Made by a program: the position numbers and the translations under genes. From assembly GCF_000169095.1 (NCBI RefSeq), contig NZ_AAVU01000014.1:88383-152382 (forward strand): a stretch of 64,000 nt of DNA, in the 5' to 3' direction. The notes beneath the pieces are model-generated. The model was not told where the DNA came from, did not search any database, and worked only from the letters and a program-made list of their open reading frames with translations. Source of the DNA: Lyngbya sp. PCC 8106. Lineage in GTDB: Bacteria; Cyanobacteriota; Cyanobacteriia; Cyanobacteriales; Microcoleaceae. Numbering within the stretch: the stretch's first letter is position 1; each line of letters begins with the position of its first letter. Below are positions 56,372 to 64,000 of this stretch, one piece after another.

Positions 56372-56989
56372 CCTTCTAGACTACACAAAATCTCAGGCGT
56401 TGCTGAATAATATTTTACTGAAATTGAAAATAATATTTATCATTACTCAGAATTGCTCAGGAGAGAATTAGCCTCTTGACTTCCGAGGAAAAGTCCGGTA
56501 TTTTAAGTATAGTGGGGAAAGTCATACACCAGCAACATCAGCTTTGATCGGCTTTTGTTAGGTCATTTTAAAAACTCAATCTCTGAGTCACTTCCCTGAA
56601 AATCCCTAATTAATGAAAGAGTCACTGAAAGAATAAAAGCGATAAAAGTAAGCGATTAAGCCAACTGTTGTTTTAGTAATTAACCCCTCTAACGATTCCC
56701 TTTTCAGTGATTTAAGCGAGGCTTCACTTCATCCGAGTCAACGTTAGCTTGTCTTCAAATCCAAGTTTTTTTGACAATCTACTTTACGAATGTTAAAGAT
56801 AGTGAATTGTACTTAATCATCTCTGTGAAGACTATCGTTCAATTTTGAGATCCATTTTTAACAATCTATTTTTAACCCAGAGAACGAAATTTCCAGCAAG
56901 ACCCATTCATTTTTATCCAATGTTTTGCCGAATCCGTGTAGAGAAAAACTGAAAATGAACTTGATTTGTCCTTTAAATTGTGGGAAACA
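56372..56989. other. Intergenic, nothing firmly recognised
   Basis: About 618 bases. One sequence near 56395 (CAGGCGTTGCTGAATAA) resembles an IS end, but I see no partner repeat or transposase. The rest has no supported gene. Confidence 0.4.
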
Positions 56990-58468
56990 ATGAAAAAAAT
57001 TCTAAATCACCAAGACTGGTTTTCCAACGTCCAAAAAGACATTCTCGCTGGATCAGTAGTGGCTTTAGCCCTAATTCCCGAAGCAATCGCCTTTTCCATT
57101 ATCGCCGGAGTTGACCCCAAAGTTGGACTCTACGCCTCCTTTTGCATTGCCATTATTACCGCTTTTCTCGGGGGACGCCCCGGAATGATTTCTGCGGCAA
57201 CAGGGGCAATGGCCTTGCTAATGACCACTTTAGTCCGCGATCATGGCTTAAACTATCTACTCGCCACCACCATTCTGACGGGTTTTCTACAAATTCTGTT
57301 TGGATGGATCAAACTGGGAAATCAGACGCGGTTTGTCCCTCGGGCCGTGATGGTGGGTTTTGTTAACGCCTTAGCTATCCTCATCTTTAACGCCCAACTT
57401 CCCCAATTTGAAGGGGCATCTTGGCTTGTTTACATCATGGTTGCGGCAGGACTGGGGATTATCTACGGACTTCCTCGCCTCACTAAAACCGTCCCTTCGC
57501 CCTTAGTTGCCATTGTCGTTTTAACAGCTATTGCGATCGCAGGCGGATTAGACGTTCCCACCGTTGGCGATATGGGAACCTTACCCGATACCTTACCGAG
57601 CTTTGCCCTACCCATTGTACCGCTAAACCTAGAAACCCTCGACATTATTTTACCCTATGCTTTGGCGTTGTCTTTGGTGGGTTTATTAGAGTCATTTTTG
57701 ACAGCCAATGTGATCGATAATCTCACCGATACTTCGAGTGATAAAAACCAAGAAGCAATGGGTCAGGGAATCGCTAATATTGTCGCCGGATTTTTTGGCG
57801 GTATGGCAGGTTGTGCGATGATTGGTCAATCGGTCATTAATATTCGTTCTGGTGGACGAACTCGACTTTCCTCCCTGAGTGCTGGAATATTTCTACTGAC
57901 TTGTATTCTCCTACTGGGAGATTGGGTTGCCCGTATCCCCATGGCGGCTTTAGTTGCGGTGATGATTATGGTTTCTATCAGTACCTTTAGCTGGAATTCT
58001 CTCCGCAATATTCGCCGGGTTCCGAAAAATGAAAGTGCGGTGATGGTGACAACAGTATTGGTCACAGTTCTCACTCATAACTTAGCGATTGGGGTAATTA
58101 TTGGGGTGGCATTAAGTACGATTTTCTTCAGTCGAAAAATTGCTGCTTTGATTTTTATTGACTCATTATTAATTGAGGAAAAACAGGAACGGATATACAG
58201 TGTAAATGGTCAAATTTTCTTCGTTTCCGTCGAGAATTTTCTCAATTATTTTGACTTACACGAACATTTAGAAAAAGTCACTATTGACCTGACTCACGCC
58301 CATCTTTGGGATCAATCTGCTGTTGATGCAGTCGATAAAGTGGTTTTACGCTTCCGCAAACGAGGAGTTCATGTATCGTTAATTGGGTTAAATCAAGCCA
58401 GTGCAACTTTATTAGATCGTTTGGCGATTCACGATAAACCTGATGCGTTAGAACAGTCAATGCACTAA
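56990..58468 (+). CDS. SulP-family anion transporter with STAS domain
   Basis: About 492 residues. The frame can begin at TTG 56966, but ATG 56990 (MKKILNHQDWFSNVQKDIL) is more natural. It carries the SulP signature ALALIPEAIAFSIIAGVDP and some 10-12 TM segments (to about 385). A cytoplasmic STAS domain follows (about 395-490, with IDLTHAHLWDQSAVDAV). The family moves sulfate or bicarbonate. It is shorter than the BicA bicarbonate transporter and differs in the N-terminus, so the substrate is open. A hairpin follows. Confidence 0.92.
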   Translation: MKKILNHQDWFSNVQKDILAGSVVALALIPEAIAFSIIAGVDPKVGLYASFCIAIITAFLGGRPGMISAATGAMALLMTTLVRDHGLNYLLATTILTGFLQILFGWIKLGNQTRFVPRAVMVGFVNALAILIFNAQLPQFEGASWLVYIMVAAGLGIIYGLPRLTKTVPSPLVAIVVLTAIAIAGGLDVPTVGDMGTLPDTLPSFALPIVPLNLETLDIILPYALALSLVGLLESFLTANVIDNLTDTSSDKNQEAMGQGIANIVAGFFGGMAGCAMIGQSVINIRSGGRTRLSSLSAGIFLLTCILLLGDWVARIPMAALVAVMIMVSISTFSWNSLRNIRRVPKNESAVMVTTVLVTVLTHNLAIGVIIGVALSTIFFSRKIAALIFIDSLLIEEKQERIYSVNGQIFFVSVENFLNYFDLHEHLEKVTIDLTHAHLWDQSAVDAVDKVVLRFRKRGVHVSLIGLNQASATLLDRLAIHDKPDALEQSMH

Positions 58469-58500
58469 GTTAAAGTGTTCTGTTTTGTCTCATAAATCTG

Positions 58501-58534
58501 CCCCCTAAATCCTCTAACTTTGGGGGACTTTTTC
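58501..58534 (+). terminator. Terminator after the SulP gene
   Basis: CCCCC with AAA pairs with TTTGGGGG (one bulged T), and ACTTTTTC follows. It lies 32 bases after the stop. Confidence 0.65.
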
Positions 58535-58549
58535 AATTTTATGATCTTG

Positions 58550-59147
58550 CAGAATTGAGGAGTGGGGGGCGAAACAGCGATAACTTTCAATTGATACTCC
58601 CCCAGAATTGGCAGGGCTGTTTCATTCTAAGTTAAAAATTGCCGGGGTTGATGGGGTGAAAGGGTGATGGGGTGATGGGGAGAGGAGTTTTTTCCGAGGA
58701 AAAATAGCTTTTTATTAATAAAAATCCTCCCTACCTCCCTACCTCCCTACCTCCCCACCTCCCCACAAATCAAGTTTTCGGGCAACGAAACGGCCCTGCC
58801 CAGAATTGGGGGTTGGGGGGCGAAACAGCGATAACTTTCAATTGATACTCCCCCAGAATTGGCAGGGCTGTTTCATTCTAAGTTAAAAATTGCCGGGGTT
58901 GATGGGGTGAAAGGGTGATGGGGTGATGGGGAGAGGAGTTTTTTCCGAGGAAAAATAGCTTTTTATTAATAAAAATCCTCCCTACCTCCCTACCTCCCTA
59001 CCTCCCCACCTCCCCACAAATCAAGTTTTCGGGCAACGAAACGGCCCTGCCCAGAATTGGGGGTTGGGGGGCGAAACAGCGATAACTTTCAATTGATACT
59101 CCCCCAGAATTGGGGGTTGGGGGGCGAAACAGCGATAACTTTCAATA
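58550..59147. repeat. Two tandem copies of a 251-bp unit plus a partial copy
   Basis: The marker GCGAAACAGCGATAAC recurs at 58569, 58820 and 59071 (period 251) and again at 59124 (53 bases on). The unit contains a G-rich run (GATGGGGTGA-type), a pyrimidine run built of repeated CCTACCTC, and GGCAGGGCTGTTTCATTC. The copies look nearly identical. No open frame or transposase is inside. It could be an unstable dispersed repeat. Confidence 0.95.
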
Positions 59148-59159
59148 GTTTATGATATA

Positions 59160-59553
59160 ATTTTATCTCAACCTGCGGTGCGAGAATTGTTAACCACAGG
59201 AAAGGAACACCACAAGTCCTTTGTAGAAGCCAATCTCCGAGGCGCAAACTTAACTGATGCAGATTTTAGTCTAGCGGTGTTAGGGAGAACGAATTTTAGA
59301 CGAAGATGTTTGAGTTTAAATTGCGGTTCCCGAAAATACGGACAAAGGACAAGTTGAACGGAAATTTTGACAAGATTGTGAAGCACTCAAGTTAGAAAAG
59401 GGTGCATTACGATTCCTCAAGGAATTCATAGCAGAGTTACCAACTGTAGCGAAGTTAGTTCAACACTGCCAAGAATGGTTCCCAACTATTAGTCAGTTTT
59501 TTGGGCTATTAAATTTATCGGTGCTTATAGCGCATATTATATCACAACTGTAA
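59160..59553 (+). pseudogene. Decayed pentapeptide-repeat protein gene
   Basis: The first part reads QPAVRELLTTGKEHHKSFVE and then ANLRGANLTDADFS, the typical start of cyanobacterial pentapeptide-repeat proteins (A-N/D-L-X-X blocks). The frame then breaks: a second part in another frame (from about 59332) runs with one internal TGA to a TAA at 59551-59553, reading ALKLEKGALRFLKEFIAELP. No single frame covers both parts. The 251-bp repeat array ends just before it. Confidence 0.65.
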
Positions 59554-59691
59554 GTGTTTGTCATCACAACGTTTTGTTGATCTATTTCACAACCTGATTG
59601 CAAAATAAATCACGGAAAATTGTTAGTCTTCAGGTCATTATCACAGTATGACCACAAAAATGAGCTTTGTCATCTTTGGAACAGCAATCAC

Positions 59692-59823
59692 ATGACCATG
59701 AAAACCTGCGAAAAGCCCTTACAAACCAACCCTTTTACCACCTATCGTGATCCTGAAACGGGTCGATGGATCGTCGTCAAAGAGCAACAATGTTCCCCCC
59801 AACCGGAGGAGAAGGTCGCTTGA
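59692..59823 (+). CDS. Small conserved cyanobacterial protein (43 residues)
   Basis: From ATG 59692: MTMKTCEKPLQTNPFTTYRD, then PETGRWIVVKEQ, and a short tail. The phrase NPFTTYRDPETGRWIVV is seen in short cyanobacterial proteins of unknown role, by memory. The frame is open to a TTG 24 codons upstream, but that part is unlike relatives. A single gene; function unknown. Confidence 0.6.
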   Translation: MTMKTCEKPLQTNPFTTYRDPETGRWIVVKEQQCSPQPEEKVA

Positions 59824-60130
59824 AAAGTCTATCACACCCAGAATATCCTTTCCTCTGAGCAGCCTGACCCGGACTGCTCTACTTTAGTATTAGGATCGAC
59901 TCACTGCATTTATGCAATTTTTCCAAAGTCTGGTGTTGATCAGACTTGAGATCCGTCCCCTGTAACCCCTCAACACTCGATCGCAAACACCTGATTTTTG
60001 GGGTTTCGATTAGACTCTCTATTCATCTAGCTGCTTTTATTGGGTTGATATCAAGTTTTGCTGTTGGGTTCACGTCCAACAATTTAGGTTCTAAAAAGCA
60101 TCACTCCTATTCTAAAATTGACCGAAAAAA
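59824..60130. other. Intergenic before the structured RNA element
   Basis: About 307 bases with no supported gene. The last 20 or so bases before 60131 would be the natural guide position if the following element is an omega RNA. Confidence 0.4.
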
Positions 60131-60482
60131 TTGGGATACAAGCCCCGTCCTTTAGGACGGCTTTATGTTAAACTTTCTTTTGTGGAAAGGGTAATCAACC
60201 ACACTAAAAACCCAGTCGCCGAAAGGCAGCGCACCTTGACGCACTGAAGTTATGGGGTTCCGCACAGGAAAGCTTGTGCGCTTATTAGCGCGCAACGCAA
60301 CAAGTACAGAGAAACCAAGATTTTAGGTTTTGAACTGTAGGGTAGGGCATACCCAAACAGGTTTCTGAAATGGAGCAAAACGCTTGAGGAGAATCCATCT
60401 CTGGTATAGATAGGTCGCCCTGTCTGTATTAAGTGGACTCGCTGAACCAAGAATCCCCGCCGTTTACGGCGCGGGAGTGTCA
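60131..60482 (+). mobile_element. Non-autonomous IS200/IS605-like element carrying a guide-type RNA
   Basis: The left end has a hairpin AAGCCCCGTCC-TTTA-GGACGGCTT (60140-60164). The right end has CCCCGCCG-TTTA-CGGCGCGGG (60455-60475) followed by AGTGTCAA, a sequence typical of IS200/IS605 right ends. Between them is about 300 bases of structured non-coding DNA. No TnpA, TnpB or IscB frame is present. It lies directly upstream of the CapA gene. Boundaries are approximate. Confidence 0.6.
60138..60440 (+). ncRNA. Candidate HEARO / omega RNA (IscB/IsrB-type guide RNA), stand-alone
   Basis: Several stems are visible: the 5' hairpin (60140-60164), GCCGAAAGGC (60218-60227) followed by GCGCACC, CGCACA/TGTGCG (60261-60280), AGAAACC/GGTTTCT (60310-60316 with 60361-60367) enclosing GGGTA/TACCC, then TGAAATGGAGCAAAACGCTT and GAGGAGAATCCATCTCTGG. 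The order of features (GCCGAAAGG-CGCACC, ATGGAGCAA, GGGGGAA/GAGGAGAATC then CTCT) resembles the known IscB omega RNA as I remember it. No IscB gene follows. Identification rests on remembered motifs, not a covariance search. Confidence 0.5.
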
Positions 60483-60513
60483 AAAGTCTGATTGAGATTT
60501 GAGGAGTGAACCC

Positions 60514-61743
60514 ATGAAAATAACTCAAAAACCGATAAAGCTTTTCACCGGAATTCTAATTTTAGGTGTTTTTTGCATTTCTGGATGCGATCGCCCGTCT
60601 GATTCCAACTCCACCGTTCTAGAACAAACCGGATCAACACAACCCGTTGAACCCCCGCCCCCTCAACCTTACACCCGTGAAGCAAAATTAGTCGCGGTTG
60701 GGGATATTATGATGCACGGATCTCAGATTAAATCCGGTTACAATCCTAGCACTAAAACCTATAATTATGATAACTTTTTTACAGAAGTCAAAGAGATCAT
60801 TTCTCAGGGAGATTGGGCAATTGGTAACTTAGAAACAACATTAGCTGGATCTGAAACAGGCTATACTGGCTATCCCATGTTTAATGCACCTGATACCCTC
60901 GCAGATGCGATTAAAAACGCCGGATTTAATGTCTTAACGACAGCAAATAATCATTCTTTAGATCGTCGAGAAGCAGGAGTTTTAAAAACCCTAGAAAATG
61001 TTCGCAGTCGTGGTCTAGAACCTGTTGGAACCGCTGCATCAGTGGAAGAACACGAAGAAATCTTAATTCTCGAAAAAAACGAAATTTCGATGGCAATTTT
61101 AGCTTATACCTATGGAACTAATGGTATTCCAATTCCAGAAGGAAAAGATTATTTAGTAAATTTGATTAACGAAGCAGAAATTATCGAAGATATTCAAGCG
61201 GCTGAAAACTTAGGAGTTGATGTTGTTACCGTTGCATTGCACTTTGGTTCAGAATATCAACGCCAACCCAATCAACAACAAAAACAATTAGTAAAAAGTT
61301 TAGTGGATGCAGGTGCAGATATTATCTTAGGGAGTCATCCTCATGTGGTACAACCCTATGAAATTTTTGAACGAACCGATGAATCTGGGAACACTAAAAA
61401 AGCTGTTGCAATTTATTCAATGGGAAATTTTATCTCTAACCAACGGGGAGACTATAAAGATCTCGGGGTAATTTTTAAAGTCAATATTCGTAAATCTTTT
61501 CCCGAAGAAACCATAGAATTCACAGAAATTCAAGCCCTTCCCACTTGGGTGCATCGTTACTCAGCAAATAACAAATACAATTTTCGGATTTTACCCTTAG
61601 AAAAGACAGTCACCGAAAAAAATGATCCTCTCCTACCCCAAAGCGAATACTCAGTTTTATCTCGGTATTTAGACAAAATGAATCGTCATATTCACTCATT
61701 AAACCCATCAAAAACAGCCGCTAAAGTTCAATCAAATAATTAG
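60514..61743 (+). CDS. CapA-family lipoprotein (metallophosphatase fold)
   Basis: About 409 residues. A lipoprotein signal ends in the lipobox ISGC. The CapA domain (about 50-350) shows LVAVGDIMMHGSQI, IGNLETTLAG, LTTANNHSLDRRE, VTVALHFGSEY, IILGSHPHVVQPYEIF and YSMGNFISN. Family members are tied to poly-gamma-glutamate or capsule export. ATG 60514 is chosen because GAGGAG lies 8 bases upstream; the frame is open to a TTG at 60499. Its promoter must lie in or before the upstream RNA element. Confidence 0.92.
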   Translation: MKITQKPIKLFTGILILGVFCISGCDRPSDSNSTVLEQTGSTQPVEPPPPQPYTREAKLVAVGDIMMHGSQIKSGYNPSTKTYNYDNFFTEVKEIISQGDWAIGNLETTLAGSETGYTGYPMFNAPDTLADAIKNAGFNVLTTANNHSLDRREAGVLKTLENVRSRGLEPVGTAASVEEHEEILILEKNEISMAILAYTYGTNGIPIPEGKDYLVNLINEAEIIEDIQAAENLGVDVVTVALHFGSEYQRQPNQQQKQLVKSLVDAGADIILGSHPHVVQPYEIFERTDESGNTKKAVAIYSMGNFISNQRGDYKDLGVIFKVNIRKSFPEETIEFTEIQALPTWVHRYSANNKYNFRILPLEKTVTEKNDPLLPQSEYSVLSRYLDKMNRHIHSLNPSKTAAKVQSNN

Positions 61744-61804
61744 TTCAATTGTCGGGTTAATCTCCATAAATAATTCCTCAGACTCGTTTGAAACCGATCA
61801 AAAA

Positions 61805-61843
61805 GGGACGGGTTTAAATTAATTTTAATCAAATACCCGCCCC
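61805..61843. terminator. Possible bidirectional hairpin between convergent genes
   Basis: GGGACGGGT pairs with ACCCGCCCC (one mismatch) around an AT-rich loop, between the CapA and choice-of-anchor genes. There is no clear T-run on either side, so its terminator role is uncertain. Confidence 0.4.
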
Positions 61844-61911
61844 ACCTCATACCCATTCAATCAATAGTCTGAGGAGATGAAAATAATCATGACTTTAGAT
61901 ATCATCAACTT

Positions 61912-63690
61912 CTAAGCTTGATTTGAACGCTTACGTTTTAGCATTCCAGCGCCGAAAGCACTTGCACCCAAAAGACCTAGAATTGTACCGGGTTCAGGAA
62001 CTCGTTCAACACTGTAAATCGTTGTGGTTCCGCTAATTTCATTAGTCGAGATCAACAGCGTTTGTCCGTTGGGGCTATTTTTAGCATCAATGAATAGTAA
62101 TCCTTCCGGACCTAAATCACCCACGGCGGCTAATTGTGCAGGAGTTGGGGCGGGATCTCCCTCCTCATTTTCATCAAATTCAACCGAGAAATCCCGGTTA
62201 TTATCGTAACTCACAAAAGAAGGATTCTCCGGATCAGTAATATCATAGGTCATAATCCCCCCAATTCGTTCTAAACCAATAAAGGCATAGGTACGACCAG
62301 CAATTTGACCAATTGTTACCCCTTCAGGTTCAGGGCCTTTGTTGTCGCTACGGTTATCGAAATTGTTGGCATCGTTACTAGCGTTGAAGTATTCAGGAAA
62401 CATTTTAGCGGTAATTTGTTCAAGTTGATCGCCGCTATCAAACACTATATTTCCGTCTTCATCCAAGATAGAAAAACTACGTCCACCAAAGGTATAAAGT
62501 TCTTCAAACTCACCATCACCGTTCATGTCACCCGTTGCATTTGTTACGGTTAAACGACCGAGTTTGTCTTCATCTTGAATATCAGCCGGAAACGCATCGG
62601 GATCGAGGGTTAAATCTTCAGCCCGAACTTCTTCGTTATACCCATCAAATTCACGACCTGAACCTTCATTGGCAATCACAATATAGGTTTTGCCATTCGC
62701 TGTATAAGAGGCAATTTCATCGGGTTGATACATCCCAAATACAGGCCAATTTTTGATATTAATCCCGTCATCGCGATCACTAGGATCTAAAGCATTACCG
62801 GGTAAACGATGATCTTTGTACCCTAGTCCAACGATTTCAGTAAATTCCCGAGTGTCTAAATCCAGCAAACCAATGGCATTATTTTCTTGGAAAGATACCC
62901 AGGCTTTTTTGCCATCTTTGGAGACGGTAATATACTCAGGTTCGAGGTCTTGGGCAACGGTGGCATTTGGCCCAAAAATCCGAATTCCTTCCCCTGTGAG
63001 TTGGTCTGCTTTAGACCCCCCAACATTAAAGTCCGTTAAGCCAATTTTGGTCTCTGTGGGGGCTAAACCTGCAAACAGATTTTCTAAATCAATCAGGCTA
63101 ACTGAACCTTCGGGATCGATTGTATACTCATCGTTAGGCTCTCCTTCGTTGGCGACAAGAAGTTTAGTTCCGTCGGGGGTGAAGGTGAACATATCGGGTA
63201 AGGGGCCAGCCATGATCGAAGAATTTTCTAAGCTGCTATTAAACAGGCTACCATCGCTGTTGAAGAATAATAGACTGCCGTTGGCTTGGCGATTAACATT
63301 TTCGACACTAACGGCAAACAAACTGTTGGTTTCATAACTAAATGAACGCACATGAAGCACATTCCCAAACAGATCCGGATTGAGATCTGGAATACTAACC
63401 TGACCCGTTTTCAAGGGGTTCATGGGATTGGAGAGGTTGAGAATATCAATCGATTGATTGCTACGATTTGTTACAAATAAATTTTGGCTAAAGGGATCAA
63501 AGGCAGAAATAAAGGCTGCTTCATCATCAAAAATTCCCGTAGAAAAGCTTCCAATGGGTTCAAGATTAAGAGTGGCAGCCGTGGCGGTCGCCGAAAGAAA
63601 ACCGAGTAAAAATGTGGACTGGATTGCTGAGGAAATAAACTGTTTTACAGTTGGGTAGCAGATGCGGCTTCCCCGATCACAATTATTCAT
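61912..63690 (-). CDS. Choice-of-anchor I family secreted protein with PEP-CTERM signal
   Basis: 592 residues. A signal peptide (about 20-39, ending ATATAA) is followed by a beta-propeller-like choice-of-anchor I domain (LEPIGSFSTGIFDDEAAFIS, LLVANEGEPNDEY, EPEYITVSKDGKKAWVS, PDEIASY...YIVIANEGSGRE, GPEPEGVTIGQIAG, GPEGLLFIDAKNSPNG). The PEP-CTERM end is VPEPGTILGLLGASAFGAGM plus KRKRSNQA. Such proteins are surface-associated, and some are alkaline-phosphatase-like in annotation. An AGGAGG ribosome site precedes the ATG. Second intact PEP-CTERM gene of the window. Confidence 0.9.
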   Translation of the reverse strand: MNNCDRGSRICYPTVKQFISSAIQSTFLLGFLSATATAATLNLEPIGSFSTGIFDDEAAFISAFDPFSQNLFVTNRSNQSIDILNLSNPMNPLKTGQVSIPDLNPDLFGNVLHVRSFSYETNSLFAVSVENVNRQANGSLLFFNSDGSLFNSSLENSSIMAGPLPDMFTFTPDGTKLLVANEGEPNDEYTIDPEGSVSLIDLENLFAGLAPTETKIGLTDFNVGGSKADQLTGEGIRIFGPNATVAQDLEPEYITVSKDGKKAWVSFQENNAIGLLDLDTREFTEIVGLGYKDHRLPGNALDPSDRDDGINIKNWPVFGMYQPDEIASYTANGKTYIVIANEGSGREFDGYNEEVRAEDLTLDPDAFPADIQDEDKLGRLTVTNATGDMNGDGEFEELYTFGGRSFSILDEDGNIVFDSGDQLEQITAKMFPEYFNASNDANNFDNRSDNKGPEPEGVTIGQIAGRTYAFIGLERIGGIMTYDITDPENPSFVSYDNNRDFSVEFDENEEGDPAPTPAQLAAVGDLGPEGLLFIDAKNSPNGQTLLISTNEISGTTTIYSVERVPEPGTILGLLGASAFGAGMLKRKRSNQA

Positions 63691-64000
63691 TCAAAAACCT
63701 CCTAATTTAAGTCTATTTTGCAGAAAAATCATCTCAAAATGTATCAAAACCTTGAAAGCAAAAAGAAAATCTGATCGCTAGATACATTAACCGAACAGAC
63801 CTATTCAATTTCTAACGCTTCTTAGGTTTTCACCACTTTGACCCCATAACCCCTTTCAGATGAGATGCAACAATCTGTTCTTGAAAACAGATCCCCTAAA
63901 AATATAACATTGTATATGTATCACCAACTGTATACCTAGCAATAACGAGGGAATTCGATTTTATCTACATCCGCAAGTATACAGAATTCTTGCATTTTGA
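63691..64000. other. Upstream region of the choice-of-anchor gene
   Basis: About 310 bases to the window edge. It carries the AGGAGG site at about 63696-63701 and presumably the promoter. No other gene or repeat is supported. Confidence 0.45.

Noticed and set aside
56395..56420. IS-end-like sequence CAGGCGTTGCTGAATAA
   Set aside because: No matching inverted partner or transposase was seen nearby, so no element is called.
56966..58468. Naming the SulP gene bicA
   Set aside because: The length and N-terminus differ from BicA as I know it, and the substrate cannot be read from the sequence.
58550..59147. 251-bp tandem repeat as a CRISPR or insertion sequence
   Set aside because: The units are contiguous with no spacers, and no transposase frame or terminal inverted repeats could be seen.
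59946..60155. Plus-strand 69-codon frame upstream of the structured RNA
   Set aside because: It runs into the left hairpin of the element and has no ribosome site or known motif.
60250..60528. Minus-strand 92-codon open frame across the structured element
   Set aside because: It lies inside stems of the RNA-like element and overlaps the CapA ribosome site. Its product has no recognisable features.
1..64000. tRNA or rRNA genes and CRISPR arrays anywhere in the window
   Set aside because: None were seen on reading both strands by eye; a dedicated scan (tRNAscan, CRISPR finder) would be needed to exclude them fully.

Overview
The window reads as chromosomal DNA of a filamentous, non-heterocystous cyanobacterium (Oscillatoriales-like; a Lyngbya/Limnoraphis-type organism is a guess). 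Evidence: the phycobilisome core-membrane linker ApcE; many HIP1 octamers (GCGATCGC); a TLP40-type thylakoid-lumen cyclophilin; PEP-CTERM secreted proteins; large Ser/Thr kinase/AAA/GAF/GGDEF/EAL signalling proteins; and abundant short tandem repeats.

Layout. 0-6.5 kb: the end of a GGDEF protein, a methyltransferase, then divergent malQ and a trehalose synthase-maltokinase fusion (storage glucan/trehalose metabolism). 6.6-15.1 kb: a stand-alone signalling module, an M48 metalloprotease and a 2038-residue kinase-STAND-GAF-PAS-GGDEF-EAL protein. 15.1-20.7 kb: a DevCA-like ABC exporter whose two genes are split by a repeat-rich spacer, a small SH3 protein, and a two-domain peptide-type ABC ATPase. 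20.9-25.2 kb: an accessory patch of secreted and membrane proteins with decay (PEP-CTERM remnant, triple-repeat lectin, an LRR gene with an in-frame stop, an IS1-like transposase remnant). 25.5-40.1 kb: mostly housekeeping genes (WecG/TagA glycosyltransferase, DUF1611 protein, polyphosphate:AMP phosphotransferase, YdcF protein, apcE, methyltransferase, GerMN protein, accB-efp, cyclophilin).

40.2-46.9 kb holds the most system-like cluster. It has a TIR-AAA protein with a vWA-MoxR-associated N-terminal domain, followed in the same direction by an AAA protein with four GAF domains, with an HD-domain metalloprotein divergent to them. 47.4-49.7 kb has a putative 50-nt small RNA, a membrane protein, homoserine dehydrogenase and a CsbD protein. 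51.1-53.6 kb is a peroxide-defence unit (PerR, rubrerythrin, peroxiredoxin-glutaredoxin fusion) with a PerR-box-like palindrome over the rubrerythrin promoter. 53.6-58.5 kb encodes two tandem MscS-type channels and a SulP transporter.

58.5-60.5 kb is repeat-rich and decayed: a 251-bp tandem repeat, a pentapeptide-repeat pseudogene and, at about 60.14-60.48 kb, a structured non-coding element. That element resembles a HEARO/omega RNA (the IscB/IsrB guide RNA class) bounded by IS200/IS605-like hairpins and has no nuclease gene beside it. The window ends with a CapA-family lipoprotein and a choice-of-anchor I/PEP-CTERM protein.

All calls come from reading the sequence and remembered family features. 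No search, alignment or RNA folding was run.
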